A stretch of DNA of 64,000 nucleotides, from NCBI RefSeq assembly GCF_003634315.1, contig NZ_RBXL01000001.1:1782501-1846500 (forward strand), read 5' to 3'. The notes beneath the pieces are model-generated. The model did no database searches. It had not been told where the DNA came from and saw nothing but the letters and a program-made list of their open reading frames with translations. Positions 53,184 to 63,671 of the stretch are shown one piece after another (within the stretch, counting starts at the first letter, position 1; each line of letters opens with the position of its first letter). This DNA is from Thiocapsa rosea (GTDB lineage Bacteria > Pseudomonadota > Gammaproteobacteria > Chromatiales > Chromatiaceae). The translations under genes were made by a program, and so were the position numbers.

Positions 53184-54553
53184 GACGCATCCTGCCTTTC
53201 GCGACGGCGCAGCTCCGTCGGCTCGAGCGACCGCTCGCGGATGTCCTGTTCCTCGTGCTTCTGCTGGCCGTCCTGATCGCGGGCGGCTGGTTGGTTGCCC
53301 GCCATGACCGCTATTGGGATTGGACCGCCGTCGGCACCAACAGCCTGGCGCCCGAGAGTCTGGCCATCCTCGGTCGACTCGACGGACCGCTGCGCGCCAC
53401 CGTCTTTGCCGATCCCGCGAGTCCGCTCGGCAAGGGGATCGAGCGGCTGCTCATGCGCTATCGACAGGCGCAGCCCGGCATGCTGATCGAGGTCGTGGAC
53501 CCGCAGCTCTTCCCGGAGCGCACCCGCGATGCCGATGTCACGCTGATCGGCCAGATCCTGCTCGACTATCGCGGACGGCGCGAGACCCTCGCGGAGGTCA
53601 GCGAGCGGGCGATCAGCGCCGCCATCGCACGGCTCGGCGCCAGCCGTGTCCCCTGGGTCGCCGTGATCGAGGGTCACGGCGAACGCGCCATTCAGGGCGA
53701 GGCGGGTGCGGACCTCGGGCGTCTGGGTCGCGAGCTGTCCGAGCGCGGATTTCTCGCCCGTCCGCTCGATCTCGGCCGGGTCGAGGAGGTGCCGATCAAC
53801 ACCCGGATCCTGGTCCTCTCCACGCCGCGTATCCCGCTCTTTCCGGGCGTGGTCGAGCGCCTGATCCGGTATCTGGATCGGGGCGGCAATCTGCTTTGGC
53901 TCATGGATCCAGGAGCACTCAACGGACTTGAGCCCCTGGCCGACACTCTGGGTCTGAGGATCCTGCCCGGCACGGTCGTCGATGCGGACGCCGCCGCCTT
54001 GGGTGTCGCGATCCCGGCCGTCGCGGTCATCGCCGAGTATCCGGATCACCCCTTTTCGGTCGATCTCGACGTCCCGGCCCTGCTGCCCGGCAGTATCGCC
54101 TTCGGAACCGAGCTCGCACCCGGTTGGCTTCTGGATACCTACCTGGCGACCGGCGCGCGGAGCTGGAACGAGGTCGGTCGGCTGGACGGCCCGATCGACC
54201 GCGACGAGGTCATCGGCGAGCAGGCCGGTCCGCTCCCGGTCGTCTTGGCCATGAGTCGCCCGGTGCCGGAGGATGGCCGCGAGCAGCGCGTCCTGGTGGT
54301 CGGCGACGGCGACTTCGCGAGCAACGCCCAGATCGGCGCCTACGGAAACCGGGCGCTCGCGCTCGCCCTGCTGGCCTGGCTGAGCGATCCCGGCGACCTC
54401 ACGGTGCTCCCGCCCGACCCGCGCGAGCCCGCTGCGCTCATCCTCGACGAGCAGCAACGGCTGCGCATCGGGCTCGGATCTTTGGTCATCTTTCCCGGGC
54501 TCTTCCTCTTGATCGGGCTCGGTATCCGCTGGCTGCGCTGGAGGGGGACATGA
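53180..54553 (+). CDS. GldG-like ABC auxiliary protein
   Basis: A 457-residue protein with N-terminal (about 20-42) and C-terminal (about 433-452) helices around a large periplasmic domain: WDWTAVGTNSLAPESL, GLLM-type IERLLMRYRQAQPGMLIEVVDP and VAVIEGHGER. This is the auxiliary subunit that accompanies GldA/GldF-like systems widely outside gliding bacteria. GTG start, coupled to the permease. Confidence 0.88.
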   Translation: MRRILPFATAQLRRLERPLADVLFLVLLLAVLIAGGWLVARHDRYWDWTAVGTNSLAPESLAILGRLDGPLRATVFADPASPLGKGIERLLMRYRQAQPGMLIEVVDPQLFPERTRDADVTLIGQILLDYRGRRETLAEVSERAISAAIARLGASRVPWVAVIEGHGERAIQGEAGADLGRLGRELSERGFLARPLDLGRVEEVPINTRILVLSTPRIPLFPGVVERLIRYLDRGGNLLWLMDPGALNGLEPLADTLGLRILPGTVVDADAAALGVAIPAVAVIAEYPDHPFSVDLDVPALLPGSIAFGTELAPGWLLDTYLATGARSWNEVGRLDGPIDRDEVIGEQAGPLPVVLAMSRPVPEDGREQRVLVVGDGDFASNAQIGAYGNRALALALLAWLSDPGDLTVLPPDPREPAALILDEQQRLRIGLGSLVIFPGLFLLIGLGIRWLRWRGT

Positions 54554-55722
54554 GGTCGCGCTGGATCCTGAATCTGGTCTTGATCCTCGTCCTCTCGGCA
54601 CTCGTCTGGGCCATTCGTCACGAGCTTGCCGTCACGCGAGCCCCGCCGACATTGGGCGGCTCCGGCGCACCCGAGCCCCACCTGATCGAGATCGCCCGCG
54701 AGGGCGAGCCGACCATCGCGCTCGAGCGTCTCGCCTCCGGCTGGCGGATGCGCTCTCCTTGGGACGTCGATGCGGACCCGGGACGCGTCGCCGCTCTGCT
54801 GGCGATCCGCGATGCGCCGCTCCTGCGCAGCGTGCCGGCGCAGGCCGCCGCGCTCGACACGCTGGGTCTGGACCCGGTCAAGCTGCGTCTGCGCCTGGAT
54901 ACGACCGACATCGCGATGGGCGGTCTGGACCCGATCGCGCAATGGCGTTATGTCGCGAGCGACAACCTGGTCCACCTCATCCCGGACCGTTTCCAGCATC
55001 TGTTGATCGCGCCGCCGATCGACTATGTGGCTTGCATGCCGCTCCCGCGCGATCCCGTGCCTGTCTTCGCGACGCGCGACACCGTCCCGTTGAGTAGCGA
55101 CACCTTGGCCCGGCTCTCGGGCCTGATCGCCGAACGCATCGAGCCCTTGGTCGGCGAGCCCGCCGGCGCGCCGCTCGAGCTGGTCGCAATGGACGGGACG
55201 CGGATGCTCTTCCGGGTCTCCGAGGACGGTCGACGTTGGACACGCCCGGATCTGAGGCTCACCTACGTGCTCGGCGAGGCCCCCGAGCTGATCGAGGACC
55301 CGAGTGCGATCGACCCGACGCCGCCGGTCTCGCTTGCGGTGCCTTTTGCCGACCCCGATGGCGACACGGACGCCGCGCCGATCCACACCGTTTGGCCGGA
55401 GTCCCCCTTGAGTCCGGGGTCGGATGTCTTTGCCCCGGAACCCGAGTGGCGGGAATCGCCGGGCACGTTGGATGCGCTGATGGATCCGGACGCCCCCCTC
55501 TCCGGTGAACTTCCGCTCGGCTCTCCACCCGAGGTCCGGCTGCGTCCGCATGATGTGATTCGCGAGGAGGTGCTGACGCGGGACGATTTCGAGCGGGAGG
55601 GATTCGGGGTCGAGGAGGGGCGAGAACTCCCGGAGGGATTCGGTCTGGATCCCTTCGCCCCGGATCCTGCGGATGCCGATCTCGCAGTCCCGGAGCCCGA
55701 TCCGCCGAGGGGACAACCCTGA
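54550..55722 (+). CDS. DUF4340-like protein of the Gld-type ABC system
   Basis: A 390-residue protein with a signal-anchor (about 5-25) and a beta-rich domain (about 40-255) like DUF4340 proteins, which regularly follow GldG-like genes. The last 130 residues are rich in Pro, Asp and Glu and look disordered, longer than usual for the family. The start overlaps the GldG-like stop and the stop overlaps the mutM start (TGATG). Confidence 0.78.
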   Translation: MRSRWILNLVLILVLSALVWAIRHELAVTRAPPTLGGSGAPEPHLIEIAREGEPTIALERLASGWRMRSPWDVDADPGRVAALLAIRDAPLLRSVPAQAAALDTLGLDPVKLRLRLDTTDIAMGGLDPIAQWRYVASDNLVHLIPDRFQHLLIAPPIDYVACMPLPRDPVPVFATRDTVPLSSDTLARLSGLIAERIEPLVGEPAGAPLELVAMDGTRMLFRVSEDGRRWTRPDLRLTYVLGEAPELIEDPSAIDPTPPVSLAVPFADPDGDTDAAPIHTVWPESPLSPGSDVFAPEPEWRESPGTLDALMDPDAPLSGELPLGSPPEVRLRPHDVIREEVLTRDDFEREGFGVEEGRELPEGFGLDPFAPDPADADLAVPEPDPPRGQP

Positions 55723-56549
55723 TGCCCGAGCTTCCGGAGGTCGAGACCACGCTCCGCGGCATCCGCCCCTATCTGGAGGGCAGTCGCATCGAGCGTCTGA
55801 TCGTGCGCGACCCGAGACTGCGCCAGCCAATCCCGCCCGAGACCGCCGAGCGGGTGGCGGGTCAGGGCGTGCGGTCCTTGTCCAGGCGCAGCAAATATCT
55901 CTTGATCGGATTGGAGCAGGGTAGTCTCCTCATCCATCTGGGGATGTCCGGCAGCCTGCGGGTCGTCCCCGCGGACAGCCCGCCGAAGAAACACGACCAC
56001 CTCGATCTGGTGCTGGGCGATCGGCGTTGTCTTCGGTTTCACGACCCTCGCCGCTTCGGTCTTTTTCTGTGGCTCCCGGAGACCCCCGAGCTTGCCGAGA
56101 GCCGTCATCCGCTGCTGCGCGGCCTCGGCCCCGAGCCGCTGGGGACGGCGTTCGACGGCGATCATCTCCATCGCCTGAGCCGAGAACGGCGGGTCGCCGT
56201 GAAGATCTTCCTGATGGATGCCTCGGTGGTGGTGGGGGTCGGGAACATCTATGCGAACGAGTCGCTTTTTCTGGCCGGGATCCATCCCGCTCGCGCCTGC
56301 CATCGAATCGGTCTGGAGCGCTACCGCCGTTTGGCCGAGGTGATCCGCGGCGTGCTCCAAGCCTCCATCACACAAGGCGGTACCACGCTGCGCGACTTCG
56401 TGCAGGAGGACGGCAACCCCGGCTATTTCGCCCAATCGCTGCGGGTTTACGGCCGCACCGGCGAGCCCTGCGTCGCCTGCGGTGTGCCTGTTCGCCAGCG
56501 GCGCATCGGGCAACGCTCAAGTTTTTTTTGCATCCATTGCCAACACTGA
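55722..56549 (+). CDS. mutM: Formamidopyrimidine-DNA glycosylase
   Basis: A 275-residue base-excision repair enzyme that removes 8-oxoguanine. The N-terminal MPELPEVETT supplies catalytic Pro2 and Glu3, Lys is in the SRRSKYLL region, IYANESLF is the helix-two-turn-helix and the zinc finger is CVACGVPVRQRRIGQRSSFFCIHC. Translation is coupled to the DUF4340-like gene, an unexplained but tight link to the ABC system. Confidence 0.97.
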   Translation: MPELPEVETTLRGIRPYLEGSRIERLIVRDPRLRQPIPPETAERVAGQGVRSLSRRSKYLLIGLEQGSLLIHLGMSGSLRVVPADSPPKKHDHLDLVLGDRRCLRFHDPRRFGLFLWLPETPELAESRHPLLRGLGPEPLGTAFDGDHLHRLSRERRVAVKIFLMDASVVVGVGNIYANESLFLAGIHPARACHRIGLERYRRLAEVIRGVLQASITQGGTTLRDFVQEDGNPGYFAQSLRVYGRTGEPCVACGVPVRQRRIGQRSSFFCIHCQH

Positions 56550-56638
56550 TCCGATCGAGGTGACCTCGCGACGGTACGCCGTCGAATCTGCCCGCCCGGC
56601 GCGTGCCCCGGGTCGTACGCAGACCGCCCGGAGAGAAG

Positions 56639-58183
56639 ATGATCCTATTCGAACGACTGGCTCAACTGCATTGGCCCATTTTACTGGGAGTGGCTTTCGT
56701 GCTCATGCTCTGGCGCCTCGGGTCGGGGCCGCTTCAGGGCCGCTGGCTGCGCAAGCGCGTTCCGATCATGCTCGCCGTCGGCGATCTGCTCTTGTGGCCT
56801 CTCCTGGTGTTGGTGGCGGGGAGCCTGCTCCTGTTGCTCACGCCGTGGCTGGAAGTCGAGAATGCCAACACCGGGGTGCGCACCGCGACCCTGGTCGTGT
56901 GCTATTTGGTCGCCAGTTGGCTGCTCGCGCGCCTGATCGAGGTGATGATCCTGCGCAAGGCCGACGATACCCTACCCGAGCGCGTGCCGAAGCTGGTCGT
57001 CGGCTTGATCTATGTCGCGCTCATGCTCGTGGGTATTGCGATCGTGCTCTGGCAGCGCGGTTATTCCTTCGCCGGGATTTGGCTCTCCACGGGTGTCGCC
57101 GCGGCGGTGCTCGGTCTTGCGCTCCAGCGCACGCTCGGGGATCTCTTCTCCGGGATCGCACTCGGCATCGAGCGGCCGTTCAAGATGGGGGATTGGGTGG
57201 AGCTGCGCGACGGCACCGTCGGTCAGGTCATCGACCTCAACTGGCGTGCCACCCGCCTACGTGGCTGGGACAATGCCACGCATGTCATCCCGAATTCCAA
57301 GATGGCGGGCGAGCCGCTGAAAAATCTGCACGACGACCAGCATCTCTTCGCCCCATGGTATTTCGTCCGGATCCCGGCCGAGGTCGATCCGCGCTTCGCC
57401 ACGGCACTTATTCTCGACGCGGCCTTGCGGTGTGAAAGCGTTCTGAAGTTCCCCTATCCGATCGTTCGCCTCGCGGATGCGACGACCATCCCTTACCAGT
57501 ACATGGTGTGGGTCCATTTGAAGAACTATCCCGCGGTGTTTCGCGGTCGCGAGGAGCTGTTCCGCGAGATTCATTGGGCCATGCAACGCGCGGGGATCAG
57601 CATCGCGCCGGAGGTCCACGAGCTTCACACACGTCGAGCCGCCGTGGTCCAGGCCGAGCCGCCGACGATCCTGCTCGCGCTCAAGGGTCTGGATGTGGCC
57701 GGTTTGCTCACGCAGGAGGAGCTCGAGCAGGTGGCCGCGCGCAGCGTCTATTCTCACTTCGACAGCGGGCATGTCATCCTCGCCGAAGGCGCCCCGAGCG
57801 ATGCCTTTTACGTGATCGTCGGCGGACTCGTGGAGGCCGCCATTACGCTGCCGGATCGCACTCGCAAGGTCACGGAGGTCATCGGTCCCGGCCATCACCT
57901 GGGGATTACATCCATGTTGACCGACGAACCCTCCTTCCTGGAGCTGCGGGCCAAGAGCGATGTGAACCTGATCCGGATCGACCTGGATTGCCTGCGGTCG
58001 TTGTTGGCCAAACGCCCCGAGCTGGCCGAGCGTTTCGCCCGCATCGTGAAGGAGCGGGTCGATGCCGCGGATGCGGCCAGGGCTGCGAGCCGCCAGCCGG
58101 TCGGGCGCCTGAGTCTACGCGACATCCGCCAGCGCATCGAAGGACTCATGGCCCGCCAATCACGCTTTACGCGGCGACCCTAA
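56639..58183 (+). CDS. MscS-type channel with C-terminal cyclic-nucleotide-binding-like domain
   Basis: A 514-residue protein. Four hydrophobic helices (about 10-165) lead to the MscS pore and beta domain (GVAAAVLGLALQRTLGDL, RPFKMGDWVELRDGTVGQV, VIPNSKMAGEPLKN). A cNMP-binding fold follows (about 365-470, FDSGHVILAEGAPSDAFYVIVGG). In its phosphate-binding loop the usual Gly-Glu and Arg are replaced (HLGITSMLTDEPSFLEL), so cyclic nucleotide binding is doubtful. ATG at 56639 has GGAGAG before it. The stop codon is the first trinucleotide of repeat R15. It may relieve osmotic pressure, which suits the nearby betaine genes. Confidence 0.9.
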   Translation: MILFERLAQLHWPILLGVAFVLMLWRLGSGPLQGRWLRKRVPIMLAVGDLLLWPLLVLVAGSLLLLLTPWLEVENANTGVRTATLVVCYLVASWLLARLIEVMILRKADDTLPERVPKLVVGLIYVALMLVGIAIVLWQRGYSFAGIWLSTGVAAAVLGLALQRTLGDLFSGIALGIERPFKMGDWVELRDGTVGQVIDLNWRATRLRGWDNATHVIPNSKMAGEPLKNLHDDQHLFAPWYFVRIPAEVDPRFATALILDAALRCESVLKFPYPIVRLADATTIPYQYMVWVHLKNYPAVFRGREELFREIHWAMQRAGISIAPEVHELHTRRAAVVQAEPPTILLALKGLDVAGLLTQEELEQVAARSVYSHFDSGHVILAEGAPSDAFYVIVGGLVEAAITLPDRTRKVTEVIGPGHHLGITSMLTDEPSFLELRAKSDVNLIRIDLDCLRSLLAKRPELAERFARIVKERVDAADAARAASRQPVGRLSLRDIRQRIEGLMARQSRFTRRP

Positions 58184-58206
58184 ACCGCGCCCGGCGCGGT
58201 ATGCGA
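58181..58206 (+). repeat. Truncated inverted-end repeat R15 (type B left end)
   Basis: Only the conserved outer end remains: TAAACCGCGCCCGG then CGCGGTATGCG. Its first three bases are the MscS-gene stop. The rest is replaced by the 3' end of the BCCT gene, whose stop lies at 58216. Confidence 0.75.
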
Positions 58207-58215
58207 CTCGGACCG

Positions 58216-60213
58216 TCACCGCATCGTCTGCAGGAAATGCATATGCCGCTCGTACTGGTCGAGAACGTCGCCGATGATGTCCTGCGCGCTCCAACCCATG
58301 AGGTCGTAGTCTTGGCCGCCTTCGCGCAGGTGGACCTCCGCGCGGAAATACTCGAGTGCCTTCGCCCGGCTGGCGCGGGTGTCGCGCATCACGAAGCTGG
58401 GTGCCTCGTAGGGGCGCGGTCGGACCGAATAGAAGAAATCGATCTCGGCGCCATGACGGACCTCGACCCAGACGCGACCGTCCTCGCCTTCCACGAGCCC
58501 GGCATCCAGGCGCATCTTGCCCAATTCCTCCACGACCTCGCCCAAGGCCGGTTTGACGGTGTCGCGGATGAAACGCAACACCTCGTCGTGGGTCGGCTGG
58601 TGCACGAGTGCGCGCAGTCGGCGGCGCCAGTTCACCGGGCTCTGCGGGCCGCCGGGTGTCACCCGCGCCTCGCGCAGGCTCAGATGCTTGATCGCGTCGA
58701 TGCGCAGCGCCCGCAGCAAGCCCCAGCACATGAGAATCATCACGACCGTAAAGGGCAGTGCGCTGGCGATGGTGGCGGTCTGCAGTGCGGCCAGCCCACC
58801 TGCGACCAACAAGGCTGCGGCGACCACGCCTTCGACGACCGCCCAGAAGATGCGCTGCCAGAGCGGTGATTCCTCTTTGCCGCCCGAGGTCAGGATGTCC
58901 ACCACCAGGGATCCGGAGTCCGACGAGGTCACGAAGAAGGTGACGACCAGGAGGGTCGCGAGCAGCGCGGATACGCTCGAAAACGGCAGATGCTCGAAGA
59001 ACTGGAAGAGCGCCACCGAGGTATCGGCCGACACCGCAGCGGCGAGCGAGCCGATCCCTTGGATCATGATCATGTGGATGGCTGTGCCGCCGAAGAAGGT
59101 CATCCACATGAAGGTAAAGCCCAGCGGCACCAGCAGGACGCCGGTGACGAACTCACGGATGGTGCGTCCGCGCGAGACGCGCGCGATGAACATGCCGACG
59201 AAGGGCGCCCAGGCGATCCACCAGCCCCAATAGAAGAGCGTCCAGCCGCCGATCCAGTCGGTCGGCTCGTAGGCGTAAAGATTGAACGTCATCTCGAACA
59301 GACTGGACAGATACATCCCGGTGTTCTGAACAAGTGACTGAAGCAGAAAGACGGTCGGTCCGGCGATCAGGACGAATGCCATCAAGGCCACGGCCAGGAT
59401 CATGTTCAATTCCGAGATGCGCCGGATCCCCGAGTCGAGTCCGAGACCCACGGAGAGGGTCGCAATGGCCGTGATGCCGGCGATCAACATCACCTGGACG
59501 CCGATCGATGTCGGCACATCGAAGAGATAGTTGAGCCCCGAGTTGATCTGAATCACCCCGAATCCGAGCGAGGTCGCCACGCCGAAGATGGTCCCCAAGA
59601 CGGCGAAGATATCGACCGTATGGCCGATCGGGCCGTAGATACGATCGCCGATGAGCGGGTAGAGCGAGGAGCGGATGGTCAGGGGCAGGCCGTGCCTGAA
59701 CGCGAAGTAGGCCAACGAGAGCGCCACGACGGCGTAGATGGCCCAGGCATGTACGCCCCAATGGAAGAAGGTGATGCGCATGGCTTGGCGGGCGGCCTCG
59801 GCGACCTCCGGGTCGCCGACCGGCGGGGCGACGAAGTGCATCACCGGCTCGGCCACCCCGAAGAACATCAGACCGATCCCCATGCCGGCGGAGAACAGCA
59901 TCGCGAACCAGGACACATAGCTGTAGTCCGGCTCGGAGTGATCGGGTCCGAGCTTGATTCGCCCGAGGCTCGAGACGGCGAGCGCGATCACGAAGACGAC
60001 AAAACCGGCCACGGCCATCACGTAAAACCAACCGGCCGATCCGATCACCCAGCCCTGAATGGATTTGAACAGGGGCTCGGCGGTCTCCGTGGCGAGGGTG
60101 GCGAAGAGCACCAAGGCCAGCGTCAGCACCGCCGAGATGATGAAGACCGGGGGATTCCACTGAATCCAGGGTTTGGTCTCCGCGGCCGGGTCCGATTCGT
60201 TCGTGTCGTTCAT
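58216..60213 (-). CDS. BCCT-family betaine/choline transporter
   Basis: A 665-residue inner-membrane transporter with 12 helices and the family signature WTLFYWGWWIAWAPFVGMF followed by ARVSRGRTIREF. A cytoplasmic C-terminal domain of about 150 residues (from about 510) is of the BetT type that responds to osmotic stress. It takes up glycine betaine or choline with a cation gradient. It lies on the same strand 100 bp after the betaine-synthesis genes, separated by repeat R16, which leaves only 19 bp before its start codon. Confidence 0.93.
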   Translation of the reverse strand: MNDTNESDPAAETKPWIQWNPPVFIISAVLTLALVLFATLATETAEPLFKSIQGWVIGSAGWFYVMAVAGFVVFVIALAVSSLGRIKLGPDHSEPDYSYVSWFAMLFSAGMGIGLMFFGVAEPVMHFVAPPVGDPEVAEAARQAMRITFFHWGVHAWAIYAVVALSLAYFAFRHGLPLTIRSSLYPLIGDRIYGPIGHTVDIFAVLGTIFGVATSLGFGVIQINSGLNYLFDVPTSIGVQVMLIAGITAIATLSVGLGLDSGIRRISELNMILAVALMAFVLIAGPTVFLLQSLVQNTGMYLSSLFEMTFNLYAYEPTDWIGGWTLFYWGWWIAWAPFVGMFIARVSRGRTIREFVTGVLLVPLGFTFMWMTFFGGTAIHMIMIQGIGSLAAAVSADTSVALFQFFEHLPFSSVSALLATLLVVTFFVTSSDSGSLVVDILTSGGKEESPLWQRIFWAVVEGVVAAALLVAGGLAALQTATIASALPFTVVMILMCWGLLRALRIDAIKHLSLREARVTPGGPQSPVNWRRRLRALVHQPTHDEVLRFIRDTVKPALGEVVEELGKMRLDAGLVEGEDGRVWVEVRHGAEIDFFYSVRPRPYEAPSFVMRDTRASRAKALEYFRAEVHLREGGQDYDLMGWSAQDIIGDVLDQYERHMHFLQTMR

Positions 60214-60232
60214 GGTCGTGATCCTTCCGTAT

Positions 60233-60313
60233 TAAACCGCGCCCAGAGCGAAATGCGTCGTTTTCACGTTGCGTTTGGCTTTGGAGAAATCCTCGATCTC
60301 GGTAAGGCGCGGT

Positions 60314-60316
<3 letters not shown>
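60233..60316 (+). repeat. Inverted-end repeat copy R16 (type C)
   Basis: An 84-bp copy with perfect ends TAAACCGCGCC and GGCGCGGTTTA and the type C core shared with R10. It fills the gap between two genes of the betaine cluster; bases 60314-60316 are the stop codon of the dimethylglycine methyltransferase gene. Confidence 0.9.
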
Positions 60317-61152
<836 letters not shown>

Positions 61153-61156
<4 letters not shown>

Positions 61157-61971
61157 GCGTCGTCGCCTCCCTCCACGTAGCTTTTCTCGGCAACGTGGAT
61201 AAAGAAGTCCGGCTCGTCGTCGCGATAGGTTTCTTTGAAGTCGCCATAGGTCGTGACGCGCTGAAATCCCACCTCGTGGAGCAGTCGGCGCGTGTAATTT
61301 TTGCGCAAGGGAAACATGTTGAGATGGAAGACATGGTCGCCGGGGAACTCGTAGCGAAAACGCGCAAGCGTGTCGTCGACATGCTCGGGCTGAGCACGGA
61401 CATTTTCGCCGCAGTAATAGTAGTTGTGCGTCGGGGGAATCTGATGATCCAGAATCGCGTCGTAGTTGCGCTGATCGAGGATCAGAATGCCGTCGTGTCG
61501 CAAGGTGGCATAGAATTCGGCCAATGCCTTGCGGCGGTCGTTCTCGTCGTGCAGATGGGTGAATGAGTTGCCCAGACAGATGACGGCGTCGTAGTAATCG
61601 TGGACATCGCGATTGAGCCATCGCCAGTCCGCTTGCACGGTGCGCAGGATCTTCTCGCGGCGTCGTGCATTTTCGAAGGCCTTCGCCAGCATGACCGGAT
61701 TGCCGTCGGCACTGGTCACCTCGAACCCGGCCCGCAGCAGTTGCACCGAATGGAATCCGGTTCCGGTGGCAACGTCAAGGACCTTGCGCGCGCCGTGCTC
61801 TTCGAGGAGCCGAATGAAGAAGTCGCCTTCGCTCTGGGCACGTCCGTCCCAGTCGATCAGCTCGTCCCATTTCTCCACGAACGATTGGATGTATTCGGCT
61901 TGGTAATGATTCGTGTCGCGGACCTTCAGCGGATTGGTCCCGTAGTCTTGCTTGGTGCGTTCGAGCTTCAT
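61153..61971 (-). CDS. gsmt: Glycine/sarcosine N-methyltransferase
   Basis: A 272-residue enzyme that methylates glycine to sarcosine and dimethylglycine using SAM, the first steps of de novo betaine synthesis. It shows YQAEYIQSFVEKWDELIDW, the SAM site VLDVATGTGFHSVQLLRAGF, VTSADGN, CLGNSFTHLHD and ILDQRNYDAIL. Start at 61971, directly behind a perfect GGAGGTG. The route is known from halophilic phototrophs such as Halorhodospira, so the cell probably faces salt stress. Confidence 0.95.
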
Positions 61972-61983
61972 GTCACCTCCTGG

Positions 61984-62077
61984 CTCCCGGAACGGGAGTG
62001 ATGTTGGTGGCTGAAGACGCCGTCGGATCTGAGCAAGCGCCTCACCGCTGCGTGAGCGGAGCCGCCCGAGTCGGGCG
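61984..62077 (-). promoter_or_regulatory. Hairpins in the leader of the betaine-synthesis genes
   Basis: Three dyads lie in the 194-bp gap between porin and gsmt: CTCCCG/CGGGAG (61984-61998, next to the ribosome site), CCGCT/AGCGG (62045-62059) and the perfect CGCCCGAGTCGGGCG (62063-62077). One or more may end the porin message or control betaine gene expression; no T-tract follows any of them. Confidence 0.45.
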
Positions 62078-62157
62078 ATAAACCAGTGAGTGCGTGAGCG
62101 GTGCGACGTGACGAACCGACGTCTTCGACAGGTGTCCGAAACCTGAATCCCGCACCG

Positions 62158-62168
62158 CACGCGATTTA
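62158..62168 (-). repeat. Decayed solo end of the inverted-end repeat (R17)
   Basis: On the minus strand TAAATCGCGTGCGG then TGCGG matches the conserved end with few changes and no second end. The first three bases are the stop codon of the porin gene, as at the intact copies. Confidence 0.45.
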
Positions 62169-63671
62169 GAAGTAGTACCCGAGATTAAGGTTGAAGCGAT
62201 AGTTCCATTTGTCGTTTCCGTTCACGCCGAAATCCCCGACGCCGTCGATGCGTCCGTAATCATCCATGCCGCCTCCGGCGGCCTCGTTCCCGACAAAGTA
62301 ATTGCCGTTGGAGTAGGCGAGATCACTGTAGATGTACCAGCCACCGCTGGCCCATGCCGCTCCGGCCACCCACATCTGGCTGTCGTTGAACGTGCTTTCG
62401 TCCTTCACGATACTGCTGTACTCGATGTAGGGCAGCACGGAGTCGAGCCAGGAGATCTGCGGCGTTTCCACCAAGTAGCTGACGGAGACCGCCGGAATCC
62501 ACGCCTTGGTCGCGACCGGCCAAGCAAAGTCATACGCGCCCATCGGGATCAAGGTATCCGTGCCCCAGGGATTGTCGCTATCGATATCGAATTCGTAGCG
62601 GGTCAGTTGCGAGGCGAGGGTGAGCGGCCCCATCCGGTTGACCATGTGTGCCGAGGCTGCCCAATGGCTGCCGTCGTCGGTCCGCTGGCCCTTGAGTTGA
62701 CCGTATTGGAGCGAGACGCCTAGATCGGTCGGGATCGTGGTGTCGGCGAAGCTGTAGATGGCGCGCAGGTTGAGCTGATTACGCTCGTCGAAGCCGTTGT
62801 GCTCGCCGCCGAACGACACATTGCCGTCGCCATCGACCGACTCCTCCCAACGCACCGCGTCGTAGCTGTAGCGGGTGCTGTTGAGGCTACGACCGAAATA
62901 GCTGCCTTCGCTCGACGGATAGTAGGCCACGTCCAGCGTCCATTGATCGATGGCGGTGCTGTACTTGATGCCGAGATCCATGTCGTCGGACAGCCCGACA
63001 TAATAGTGCTGATCGAAGAACCAGCTTTGCGAGACGCCGTAGGGTCCGGGGCCGAACGGCACGCGATTGACACCGACCTGGACCTCGCTGTCGTCCGCAA
63101 ACCGATAGCCGAGCCAGCCGGTATGCAGAAAGTTGTAGCTCTTGCCGGTCCCCGCCGCATACCAACGGTACTCGAGCCGACCAATGATGTTTTCATAGTC
63201 GAGCGCGAGATTGATCCGAAAGGTATCCAGCTCGATATTGCCGCCGTTGCCGCCGCGGTTCGGTCCGGCGACGGCCTCCTGCACCTTGTAGCTGCCCAGG
63301 ACATAGTTGACGCGCATGGCGCCGCCCACGGTCAGGGGTCCGATCTTGAGCACCGTGCTTTCCGGGGCGGATTCGTCCAGTGCCGCATCGGTTTCGGCGA
63401 CGACGCCCGGGGCAATCATCTTCTGAGAGACAACCGCCGCGTCGTCTGCTCCGGTATCGAGTGCGCCCGTGCCGATGGGTTCGCCCTTCGCTGCGGCGAG
63501 TGTGCGCCGAGCCTCTTCGAGCTGGCGTGTGAGCTCAGCAACGCGCTGCTCGAGCGCATCGACATCGGCCGAGGCCGCCGCCGGGAGTGCGCACAGCATC
63601 CCGAAGAGGAAGGCCCCGATTGCTCGGGTGAGACCGCGCACGGCGATCTTGACGGATTGTTCTGCGGGCAT
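62166..63671 (-). CDS. Outer-membrane porin with N-terminal coiled coil (DcaP-like)
   Basis: A 501-residue protein. After a signal peptide (cleavage near AAASADV, residue 34) comes a coiled coil (VDALEQRVAELTRQLEEARRTL in part), a linker, then a beta-barrel from about 110 to the C-terminal YYF that fits outer-membrane sorting. Such porins form trimers and pass small anionic or dicarboxylic solutes. The Met at 63671 is chosen because the frame before it lacks signal-peptide character. It lies upstream of the betaine genes on the same strand. Substrate unknown. Confidence 0.82.
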   Translation of the reverse strand: MPAEQSVKIAVRGLTRAIGAFLFGMLCALPAAASADVDALEQRVAELTRQLEEARRTLAAAKGEPIGTGALDTGADDAAVVSQKMIAPGVVAETDAALDESAPESTVLKIGPLTVGGAMRVNYVLGSYKVQEAVAGPNRGGNGGNIELDTFRINLALDYENIIGRLEYRWYAAGTGKSYNFLHTGWLGYRFADDSEVQVGVNRVPFGPGPYGVSQSWFFDQHYYVGLSDDMDLGIKYSTAIDQWTLDVAYYPSSEGSYFGRSLNSTRYSYDAVRWEESVDGDGNVSFGGEHNGFDERNQLNLRAIYSFADTTIPTDLGVSLQYGQLKGQRTDDGSHWAASAHMVNRMGPLTLASQLTRYEFDIDSDNPWGTDTLIPMGAYDFAWPVATKAWIPAVSVSYLVETPQISWLDSVLPYIEYSSIVKDESTFNDSQMWVAGAAWASGGWYIYSDLAYSNGNYFVGNEAAGGGMDDYGRIDGVGDFGVNGNDKWNYRFNLNLGYYF

